64,000 bases of DNA from Warburgia ugandensis (Eukaryota > Streptophyta > Magnoliopsida > Canellales > Canellaceae): positions 45,773,729 through 45,837,728 of the forward strand of contig CP141133.1 in the NCBI GenBank assembly GCA_035236585.1. Reading direction: 5' to 3'. Below are positions 35,996-46,443 of this stretch, in pieces. The notes under the pieces were generated by a model, which saw only the letters and a list, made by a program, of their open reading frames with translations, had not been told where the DNA came from and made no database searches. The position numbers and the translations under genes were made by a program. Within the stretch, counting starts at the first letter, position 1. Each line of letters opens with the position of its first letter.

Positions 35996-38697
35996 TGTTG
36001 TTGTTTTAATTAAAACCAGCAAGTGCACTAATCATTTGCAATATAGTACATTAGTGAGGTCAATTCCACGATAAGTTGAACTAATGTGATGCTATTGGTC
36101 CCTACTTTAAGCTATCTAATCTAGCAAAAAATTCAAGAGATAATTTTAACCTAAACTAGAATTGGTAATTAACACATGAAATTGGAAGCTAAGCAAAAAG
36201 AAAGAAAGAAAGAAAGAAACATGCTAAATTGAAAACTTTATAAAAATATGCACTTTCTAAAATTAAAACTTTCCTAAATTAGAAACATCTAATTTTGTGA
36301 CTTTCCTAATTAAAAACTTTCCTAAAATTTAATTTAGCAACTTCCCTAAACTACCTTTCCTAAACATAAAATTAACAACTAATCTAAGGAAAACATGCTT
36401 TAACAAACTGCTTGCCTAATCATGCTAAACTAGGAAAACTAAGCAACCAAATCAACTACTTTAGCAAGTGTGAAAAAAGTAATTATTTTCCAAACTAACT
36501 AAGACACAAATTAATGGAATTTAACTACAACTAAATAAGAGAAATAAAGAAAAAATTGCAACTAACAAACAATGAAAGGAAAACTATTCAAGCATGATGC
36601 ATGTAACCATGGAATGGTATGCATGATTCATTGGATAAGAGTGGATTTAATTAACTACTTTGGAAACCTAAGCATGCAATCTTATTCTAAGATTAATTAA
36701 GCTATCTAAAAATCTAGTTGGGCCCTTGAAAAATCAAATGACATGAGTTGTATGGCACTGAAAATTAACATAACCCATTGATGAAAAGAAATTCCAACGC
36801 ATTGTTAATTGAATCATTCAATGAATAGGACAAGTAAAATATAAAATTAATTAATTTTAATTCAATCAAAATTCAATAACAAATATAATTGACTGCTGGA
36901 CACAAACATGAATTGAAAATTTCAACAAACTTTATTGAATCAAATAAAAAATTCATCAACATAATTCCCCACACATGTAATACAAATCTGAAATTTAAAT
37001 TCTATTACAATGATGTTTGCTTAATCTTAATCAATCCTTAATTATAAGTCAATCCTTCTTCAATTGTTCCAACAATCAGTCGTGAATAGGCTTGCTTGAA
37101 ATCAAGCAAAAATCGTATGGAACAATAAGGCAACAACTAATGGAAACTTAAGCAAACAAAGCTAGAAATCAAGAGGGATGAAAGAGAACAAAGATGCAAT
37201 GAATGGTAAAGAGAAAAATTAGATTCAAGATGACTTCCCTTGGCTATCACTCCAAGGGAAAACTAGCCTTGAATCTTAGTTTTAACAGCAGGGAATGATA
37301 AAGGAAAATAAGGCAAACTATCATGGAAAGAAGCAAATTCCAGGAAAGAGCACAAGGAAATTAACCAACCTTCAAATATGACTCAAACACCCCAAAAATC
37401 CTAGGTTGAACATTTGAGGAAGAAACACACACCTTTGAAGGAAGTGGTAGCACCCAAGAAGTCCACAAAACACAAGCAAAAGAGATGAAAGATGACTATA
37501 GGAAGAGGGTGTCTCCTTCCAAGGGAGTAGACGTCTTTTTCCCTTCAATGAAAGTTCTCTCTTTGCTTGGATTTTGCTGGGTTTTTATACTTTTTCTCCT
37601 ATTTTTTTCTAGGTTTCCCTAATGATAAGGTATGGTGGGGATTAAAGTGTGTCGATTTGAATGGCTAGGATGGGGAAAAGGTTAAGGATTTCAAATAGGA
37701 AAGTGTGTGGAAGGTGGCTGCCTCTTTTGGAGTGGAGTATGTAGGAGATTCCACCTTTTTAGGAAGGGGTGTTTCCCCCCTTCCAAAATCATTGAAACAT
37801 CTCTAAAATAGGAAAGTGGGTGGGGATTGGATGGGTTTTTGTTGGTTGGGGAAGTTTCCTAAGAGGTAGAATGAGATAGAATTTTGGAAAGATGCAACTC
37901 TACAATGGAAATTCGTAGTGCATCTTAAAGGTGAGGTGGAAATTGATGAAAAAGTAAAGAAAAACACTAAAAATAGAAAGATCTTATCCCATTTGTCCAC
38001 ATATCATCTTATTCTAATAGGATTTGCCTTAATGGTCTTTAAAATATCTCATGGATAATCTTCATGAATCTCCTCCAATTCTAGCCTTCCATTCAGCTTA
38101 GCTTAATGGATTAGATGGCTAACTTTGAAGGCTTCATGGTGGGCTTTGGAAAATTTTTTGGCTTGACTTCTTGGCTCAATCCATTGGCTTGAGTGGCTAG
38201 TATGGTTTGACTTGAATTCCTTAGCTTGCCACTTTCTCTCATGGCTTATATGGCTAAGGTGTAATCCATGCAAAGGTGGTGGGAATGCATGGCTTACTTC
38301 ATGGGCCCACTTTGGCATCTTTAGCTCCTTCAATAACATCCATTACTAGTCCATAAGATGATCTTGGAATTGGTTTCATGTTGAAGTGATGATTTTGAGG
38401 CTTTAACTCAATCTTTTAATCTTGATCTTCAATTCCATCTTAATCGATCTAGCCGCTGGATCACCATATTACTTCCTAAAAAAAGTGAAAAACCCTAATT
38501 TAAATCTTAGAAAAATATGATTAATTATATAATTACCTTGGATTAGTCTCTGGACCTATAAAATATCAAACTTTTGGGTTACTAGGTCAAAAATGCATGT
38601 ATTACGAATTTTGGTCCAAAAACCCTAATTTACCCCTACAAGTTGTAACACATGGATAACTAATTGGGTGTTTTTCTGAAAAATTAGACACTTATGG
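35996..38697 (-). mobile_element. 5' LTR of the minus-strand gypsy fossil
   Basis: This 2.7-kb LTR aligns from end to end with 25517-28254. It has a short AAAG microsatellite (about 36199-36216) not seen at the same length in the partner. The right edge reads GACACTTAT followed by purine-rich sequence, matching GACACTTATCA at the partner's edge. Confidence 0.88.
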
Positions 38698-40720
38698 AAA
38701 AGAAAAGTGATTCAAACCTCAGTGAACTAGTGCTTAATATAGAATTAATAGAGGGAGAATAGAAATAGAAATGTGAGTCAAGGGTACACTGTTAAAGATT
38801 ATACAAGATAGTCAATGGAATACTGGGATTAGGAATAATTGATAGTTAGAAATAATTGAAATCATCCATCCTATACCCAACATATAAAGTACATTACATA
38901 TTCCATTTTAGGGGTTGGCAACTTGTTTGAGTTTATTTCCTAAAAGTTCATAGTTAATCAATTGTAGTACTTTGCCGGGTCCAATCCACATAAAGGATTT
39001 TGTATGAACATTAAAGCACCAAATTATCCTAAACTAATAACCCAAACTAATGCTTGAAACATCAAAATTACAAAGAGATGATGAGATGAAATAAAATAGA
39101 TGAGTAATTGAAGAAATATTAACTAAGATTAAAGGTTGGGATTAAAGATGACCTAAACTAACATTAGGATCCACCACTTATATTTAACTCAAGAATTGAA
39201 TTGAAACTACAATTACTTTCTTGAAAATGGTTTCTTTGGAAATTTAATTTTAGAAGTTTTAAAAATACTAAAACCTAGATAGATAATCTAATATTAAATA
39301 CTCTATTTAAACCCTAACTATAATAGAGTACGTTTTAATTTCAAGAATCTACTATGAAAGGTAATGACATCGAATCAAAAGATTATGACAAGGATAAATC
39401 TATCTTTTCCAAACTAAGATCAATTTTTAAATCAACTTTTTACGATAGTTAAAACACAAGAAATAATTAAGTTGTCTTTCCTAATGTTAGGCTAGGATTA
39501 GAAATAGCCAAGAGAAAAAATCCAAATAGAAAAAATAAAAGAGAAACTAGAGAGGAAAATGTCCAAGGGTCTACACAAAAACTAGCCAAAGGGACATTCC
39601 AAAAGCTCCTTTACAAAACATCCAAAAATCTGTACTCTTCTCTTGAGGATGTCTCCCTTTGTGGGAGACTCCACCCTATAAAAAATTGTCAAAATCGTTC
39701 CTATATGAGATGTTCCAAGCAGGCCCCCTTCTCTTATTGTAAAAATATGATTTCCCTTTCTCTCTTTCCTTCTCTATCTTAGGTATGCACTCTCATTGGT
39801 CCGCATAGTTAGCACTCTTTATTTCTCTCCCCAGAATCTCTCCAATTTGTCTAGTTTTAATACTAAATCTCTTTCCTAGTTGCCCAAGATTTCTTCCTAA
39901 AAATTCTCACCCTTAGCTAATCATCTTCTATGTAGAAAACATCTAAATCTAGTAGCTTAGGAGAGCTCTAAGTGTGAATCATCTCAAAACACATTGATTC
40001 TCCACCATAGATTTCCTTTCATTAATCTCCAAAGTAAACATTTTTTTCTCTTCTTATTTTTCCTCTAATTTGATATATTTTCTTACATGAGAAAACACTA
40101 GGAAAAACTAGCTTTCTCCAACTACAAAATACATAGAAAAATATGTAATATATGTGGGTCATATTTGCATGGAAAATGAGAGAGAATGAACTGCAGGTGG
40201 AACCCATTTGTGTGGATTTTCTAAACTTAGACACATGGTACAAAACGTGTGATTTCTTGCACTTGTATCACTACAGGTTGATGCTTAGTAGGGTCGTGCA
40301 TGCATGCATGCATGAAAAATCTTGCCACCTTTGCATGTGATTACAATAGCCCAAAAGGTGATAGCATGCATGGGAGATTTAAATGTTTTGAAAATTATAT
40401 AGACTCTTTCTTTGCACCTAGATATTGTTAAAGCATAGGGTACTACTTCTTGACTTGATTCAGGTTGACTAAAATTCATCTTGGATTGATCTGGGCCATT
40501 TGATCCAACCCTTTATTCCTATAGGAGCTTTTGATCTACAACCTACAAAACATACAAAAAAAAAAAAGAAGGTCCTAATTAGTATTTTATATGGTTTAAT
40601 GCATATTTACCTCTGGATGTCAATCTAACCTTGAACATACATCAAATTATGGTTAGATGACAAATGTCGTTTTATGTAAATCTATCCTATAAAGATAAAA
40701 ATGATCAATAAAATTTATGA
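38698..40720 (-). mobile_element. Possible older gypsy LTR (minus strand), boundaries unclear
   Basis: Around 38960-39000 a GTACTTTGCCGGGTCCAATCC word is the kind of sequence found near the U5 end of Tat/Athila-like LTRs. The following 1.7 kb has the same general texture as the neighbouring gypsy LTRs (GGATGTCTCCC and TCTCATTGGTCC words, and repeated AAACTAAG-type lines). No terminal repeats or duplications were found. The gypsy element to the left may have inserted into its leader. Confidence 0.3.
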
Positions 40721-43480
40721 TTTTTTGTAAAAAAATGTATGCTCAACATAACTTTCGTATTTAGTGACTTTGAGTTGGATGTTGCCAAAATGGGTACTAT
40801 TCAATCAGGGAATTAAATAATAAATGTCTATTGGCATTCCCGCCTTCCTTCTCCTTTTAGGTCAATCCAAAAGAGAATCCAAAACCTCTTGGTTGTGAAT
40901 ATTTTGTTGACTAATCCTTTCTAATTCACATTGTCGTTGAAAAAATTGCTCTTGTAATTCCTTACATAATGACTAAAAAAATACTAGATCCCCACCCATA
41001 GAAGGAAATTATCAATAAAACTCCAAAATACCATTTCCCTTGACCCATTCTTTGATGATTCCATGTGAATCATTAGAAACATGTGAAGTGTATGGCTAAC
41101 CCAAAATTGAAAGTTTTGTAAGGGGACTAGAGCAAGCTACCATGAGATAAAATATCTTTTTTCTTACATATTTACTTACCTTAAAGGCCATTTATGCACC
41201 TATTCTCAAAATTACTATTGCATTCAAAATAGTTGGTTCTATTCAACATCTATGTGGGGTAAAGAAGGGCCAAAATAGGTTAAGCGAAAATTTCTTTCAT
41301 CAAGAATAAATAATGAGGAAATTGTTTCCTTGTTATTTTTTTTTTTGGAAGACAAAACATATCAATTCAAAATATTAGGACTAAAAAGATGAATTCTATA
41401 CTATATTTTGAAACATTCTCATATATGTGATGAATACATATTTATTAAATTGTTACTAGTATGGAGGAATTGGGTCGAGGTCCAAATGCTTAAAAATAGT
41501 TTTGGTGTACAAATATTGCTTCATATTATGGTTGTTCACTCTACAGAATTGTACATGAGACTTTTACCTAATATAGCTCCCCATCCAATCCTTTCAAAGT
41601 AATTGGATCCTTTTTCTTGTTCAAGAATCTCTTCCCTTCTTCCATTCCATCCCAAAGTGTAACTAGTACCAATTTAGTCTTTGTAAAGACATTTGGTTCA
41701 AAACTATTATATGTCCAAGGTCCAATATTGACATCATTTTAAAGGTTTTCCCTTACTTTGTTTGTGTCAGCAAGTCAAAATACCTAGACATTTCATATAG
41801 CAATGATTTGAAGCACTTCTTTGTACATTACACTATTTTGGAAACCCAAGCACTTGATCTTATGGATATGTAAAATATAGTATTTCTAATCTTAGTAGTT
41901 TATGTGAGGTAGAATGGGTCTGTCGTATGTAAGAAAATCACTCATTTGATCTAGTATGCTACTAGTAGATCTCTACTTATTCTTATGGTCTCTACTTCTG
42001 TAGGGGCGCGCATGCAAAAGGAAGCTTGAGCTTGATGCTAATGGAAAAAAATCTTTTCCTCTTCAAATGATTCTCAATTAAATAAACTCCAATGGCATTG
42101 ATTCAAACTTTTTTTTTTCTTTTTTCTATAGTTGTGCATGTGTAGATCTACTTCTTTTTGTACTCTTCCCCCCCACCCTTTTTTGTGATGTGCATTGATT
42201 CAAACTAATAAAATGCTAGATCCAATGGCCGAGAGAAGTATAAATCAATAGATTCTTAGATTGTCAATTGCCATTCTACCCCCGAATAGCTAGATTTGGG
42301 CTTCTGGTGACTGCTACTTAGTGATTGATGGTTGGAAAAATATATCTAGGCTCCTTCCTTCACCAAGGCATTAGCTCTTCCCACTCTCTACACCACCACA
42401 CCCTTCCACCTTAGTAGCTTTTCCAAGAAAGAGTGGAATTGAAGACATGATGATGAGAGGGACAAAGCTGCAACTATGTTGCACCACTGCCCCAATTTCT
42501 CTCATTTAGTGCTTATCCATCCTTACCTCAATGGCATGTCCTTACTAAGTAAGTTCTCTATTACCTAGATTTCTTCCTTAGAATAATGTTTGATATCTAC
42601 ACTTGTTCATCCAAAAGCTTTTATGCTTACAAGTAGAATAACAAGGGCTTTTTTTCTACTGAACAATGTTTAGTTGCCATCTACTTAGGAAGAACTATTA
42701 TGTTTATGAAATTTCCTCTCTTTCTATTTTCCCACAATATTGTTGGTTTTGCTTGGAAAATATGTTTGGAAAATTCTCAAATGAACTACTTAAGCTATCA
42801 CATGTAATGGTCAAGTGGTTGTTATATGTTGCCAAGAATTCACAAGTGACATGTAGTTTCTTTGTCCAATTCGTAAAAAATTATGGTACTTCATTATAGG
42901 TTCGTTGGTGGTGAATTAAATGATGCTAAGATTAGTCTAGTTGATCTTGGAGCCTAGCTTTCTCCTAATTCCTATAGGAGTGAGGTTGTTTTTGAAATCA
43001 CTATAGCTACTATCATATTGATGGCCGGTAGGAAGCATAGCAATTTCTTTTTCAAGTGCTTAGAAAACACAACTAGGGGCTGAGTATGTGATAATCTGAC
43101 CCTTTAAAGCTCATGTTTCTTACAAAATAGTAACATGTATTGATTTCTTACTCTTGATTTGATTTTTTTTTAAGGTCAGATAATAATAACATGTATTTCC
43201 AGAACAAAATGACTAGATTAGTCTTTTATTGGCTTTATTTCAATTTACAAGTTTTTGGTATTAGTTGTTTTCCCAATTAAAGTTGCTGATTTTAAAGATA
43301 TCAAACTACACTGAAAATCTACACGTTCAAAGTATTATGTACATAAAAGACTAATATACACTTAAAAGTAACAGGCTAGTCATGGTAGCATCTCTTTAGT
43401 TGTTTGCTAACTTTATTTATATACATAGTTTGCTTACTTTAAACTTATTATATTTATATTTGATTAGAGATGACCTAACT
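40721..43480. other. No gene recognised; transposon-like scraps
   Basis: This is AT-rich and mostly featureless. On the minus strand about 40850-41060 reads as a Gln/Glu-rich, coiled-coil-like line (LCKELQEQFFQRQCELERIS, then QQNIHNQEVLDSLL). It looks like part of a transposon protein but I cannot name it. The open frame at 42666-42899 has no recognisable motif. Confidence 0.5.
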
Positions 43481-44221
43481 AGAATTCATGTTGGAATGAA
43501 ATGATTGTCTCCATTCACGTCTTTGAAGATTGCATGAAGATATGAATATTGTTTTTTTATATTGAATGTGTATAGAGAAGTGTGGATGTGTGTACTTGTA
43601 AAGTTTTTTTTTTTCCTTATGTATTTAAATTCTTCATGTTAGAAGTGAATGTGCATGGATGTTGTAGTGAATGTGAAAGTGAATATGGATGATGTAATTT
43701 CTTTCTTCATATCTGTGAATATTGTAGAAAGACTCTAAAAGTAGAAATAATCTATAGTATCATCAAATGTGCTAGAGGATTGTATATAGTCATTGGATAT
43801 GCATGAAGATTCTAATGGCAAGTTAATGTTGATGTATAGCAAGTAAAAAAGACAAAATAAATAAATAAATAAAAATAGGAAGGCTTTGAAGACAATTTTG
43901 AAAAATCATCTTAGAAAGTACTAACTTCTAAAGACAATTTCAGAAAACCGTCTTAAAATGTATAAACTTTGTAAGATAGTTATCGATAACTATCTTAAAA
44001 TTTTCACACTTTTTAAGATAGTTTTCCAAAACTATCTTAAAAAGTGGGGACTTTTTAAGACAATTTTCCAAAATTGTCTTAAAAAGTATATATTTTTAAG
44101 ATAGTTTTTTAATATATCTTAGTTTTATCCAATTTTCTAAGATGACTAGATAGAAGACAATTTTGAAATTTTCTTAGATATATGTTTTTAACTGTCTTAA
44201 AAGCTTTCTAGTGCAGTAGTG
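43481..44221 (+). mobile_element. Right end of a second CACTA element
   Basis: This parallels 17640-18724 in content: ATGTCTTTGAA-type lines followed by an array of TTTTTAAGAYAGTTTT motifs in alternating orientation. It closes with CTAGTGCAGTAGTG at 44208-44221, which reads CACTACTGCACTAG inward, a textbook CACTA terminus. No matching left end was found, so this is either a solo end or part of an element whose left side has been lost. It differs enough from the first CACTA to be a separate family member. Confidence 0.8.
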
Positions 44222-45223
44222 ATGTTAACCTAAAGCATGAGCATGATGAACCAAGAAGTCTTCAGAAGCTATTGTTAAGAATAATAAATTACTTTTCTCA
44301 TTAATGGCATTTAATGAGCTAGGTAACCATATGCTTCAACTAGCATTGAATGTAGTTCAATTTGTCAGAGCACTGTCTTATTAAGGAGAAAGCTACATGT
44401 TTGAGCCCCTTCAGTGTTGAACTTGAATCCATTGAATTAATCAATTCATGTCTCCATATTTTGTAAAGACAAGGAACAATCTTCATATTTCTCATCAAAC
44501 AAATGATATCTTCTGCTAGAAATCCTAGCAATTCTTAGCATGATATTGGGGAATTTCATTACCATTACTTGAGTAATAGCAATGAATAGTTTTGTGTTAA
44601 CCACATGTGGGGAATTTAGGATTGAGAAGCTACAAGTTTCTTTTGATTTTTTGTTTCTAAGTTTGCTTTTTAAACAAACATCAATGAATGCCTATAGATA
44701 AATCCATACCCATATTGAATTATATAGATTAGATGATTTCTATCCTTTTTCTAAACTGGTCTAATTTTTTGGATCCCAATCCATTGACTTTTAATGAATA
44801 TGCAAATATCCATTGATTTTAATCCATTAGCTGCTACTACACATGAACATGTGCATATACAAGAATACCTTTAAGTTTTGGTTATTGTTAAAAGTATAAA
44901 GTATATTAAATCACTAGTACAAGAAAATCTAAAAAGAAAAAGAAAAGAAAAGAAAAGAAAAATTACTAGTATGAGTAGGGCCTTGTATCATGATCCAAAT
45001 TATTAATCTTATGGGCCTGCTTCTCAGATATAAGGTAAAAGGTGTCAATGCATAAAGTGAAGCCAATATACAATAGCAGCAAATAATGTTCAAGTTTTGT
45101 GGAAAGAAATATCCAATGTCCTAAGTTTAACTAAATTATAAGGTTACTTTTACAATTTTAATTTTTATAGCCTTTAACGATGAGAAGGAGAAAATTGGGA
45201 CGTGTTTGATAAAATAGGGAGGA
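44222..45223. other. Intergenic, no gene seen
   Basis: This is AT-rich, non-coding sequence with an AAAAG microsatellite at 44931-44962. It holds no feature I can support. Confidence 0.6.
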
Positions 45224-46044
45224 CAATGGCATTTTCTTTGAAAGAGGAAAAGGTCATGTAACTTCATAGTTTTAGGAAAAAGAATACCTCAAAATCTCAA
45301 GTTTTAAACGAAAGTGGGGAGGGCAATGGCATTTCTTGTGAAAGAGGAACGGTCATGCAATTTTATTGCTGTAGGAGGAGTACATCAAAATCCCATGTTT
45401 TAAACGAAAGGGGTGCTGTGAATTAGCAGCTGACACTTTTGGTTTATTCTGAACAAGAAATATAAGAACCAGCTAAGGTCCTCTTAAACAAACACAAGAT
45501 ACTTTTTGGTCAAACAGGTAGGGCCTATCTGATTATCCAAAGATCCAAACTAAATTACTAGTTAATATCTAACTGTAAGCTACATAAAAGATGATTGAGC
45601 TTAATTAACAATGAATAACATGGTTCCAATTGGGCTGAATTGATCTGATTGTCCTAACCTGCTCATTTTGAGGCCATTTTCAGGTTTTTTGCTTTAGGAG
45701 GAATACATCATAATCTCGTGTTTTAAACGAAAAGTGAGTGCGATTATACAAAAGGGCGTGGTAAGATTAGCGCCTAAAACTTCTGGTTTATGCTGAGCAA
45801 AGAACCGTCAATTAGAAAACAAGAGCAAGCTAAGGTCCTTTTAAACAAACAAAGATACTTTTTGATCCAAAAGCTAGGTCAGGGTTGGCATCTAATTATG
45901 GTTAGTAGCTCATACATGTCCAAAGACCCAAACTAAATTAATAGTTAAAACTTAGATTGAGATTAAGTGGAAACAACACGATTCTAATCCGATGAATTGA
46001 TTTGATTATGCCTAACCTGTTGATTTTCATGCCATTTTCAGGTT
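45224..46044. repeat. Nested tandem duplications upstream of a GC-rich patch
   Basis: Two levels are visible. A 98-bp unit (GGCAATGGCATTT...TTTTAAACGAAAG) occurs at about 45224-45321 and 45322-45410. A larger unit of about 340 bp (TTTAGGAGGARTACATCA...CCATTTTCAGGTTTT) occurs at about 45358-45695 and 45697-46044. Both large copies share AGCTAAGGTCC, TTAAACAAAC and GATACTTTTTG, and both end in GCCATTTTCAGGTTTT, which looks like a splice acceptor. Confidence 0.8.
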
Positions 46045-46158
46045 TTCCAACGCAAAGAAAGTTGCTAGTGCTGCGGCGGGTTCCGTGGATGAAATCCCTG
46101 TTAATCAGGATACTTGGGGGCCGGGGGGGGGGGGGCCAAGGACAATTCTGTCCAATAA
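46036..46158 (+). other. Exon-like open stretch after an acceptor-like site
   Basis: After TTTTCAG at about 46042 the frame reads FSNAKKVASAAAGSVDEIPV, then NQDTWGP and a glycine run encoded by the G tract, ending at a stop about 45 bp later. The composition (GCGGCGGGTT, codon-like) stands out from the AT-rich surroundings and looks like host coding sequence. I do not recognise the protein, and no downstream exon was found. It may be a captured or decayed exon. Confidence 0.3.
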
Positions 46159-46443
46159 AGGCTGCTGACCAATGATTCCAATATTCCGCTGCCTGATATC
46201 TAGTACAGGTTTCGAATGTTTACATGAAATACTATCTGGGTCCCTCAGTGCCTTAAATTCTTGTTGATTTATACCCACAAAGACATTAAACGAAAACCCC
46301 TCGCCAACACCACCACCCCCCCCCCCTTCTGCCTCCACCGCGCCAAAACCCACCAACCCACGCCCCTCTCTCTGTTTTCCTGCCCCAAAAGACCCGCAAG
46401 AACTAGGTACCTTGATTGAAAAAGAGATTTGTCGCAAAGCCAT
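46105..46443 (-). CDS. Hypothetical GC-rich 112-aa frame, doubtful
   Basis: The frame starts MALRQISFSIKVPSSCGSFG and continues through a glycine-rich stretch caused by a C tract (46316-46326) to GINQQEFKALRDPDSISC and SKPVLDIRQRNIGIIGQQPL. The start is rich in Ser, Arg and hydroxylated residues, like a plastid transit peptide, which is suggestive only. AAG|GTACCT about 35 bp into the frame could be a splice donor. It overlaps the exon-like stretch on the other strand; at most one is likely to be real. No family is recognised. Confidence 0.25.
   Translation of the reverse strand: MALRQISFSIKVPSSCGSFGAGKQREGRGLVGFGAVEAEGGGGGGVGEGFSFNVFVGINQQEFKALRDPDSISCKHSKPVLDIRQRNIGIIGQQPLLDRIVLGPPPPGPQVS

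Larger units (their letters stand above)
25517..38697 (-). mobile_element. Ty3/gypsy (Athila/Tat-like) fossil with both LTRs
   Basis: A 13.2-kb element lies on the minus strand. Read from the right, it has the 5' LTR (35996-38697), a leader, gag, reverse transcriptase/RNase H, integrase, a 1.8-kb non-coding region, a polypurine tract and the 3' LTR (25517-28254). Flanking bases GAAAG (25512-25516) and AAAAG (38698-38702) are compatible with a worn target duplication. The coding region is broken many times over. The two LTRs look alike throughout, but by eye roughly a tenth or somewhat more of the sites differ, which implies an insertion some millions of years old. Confidence 0.9.
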
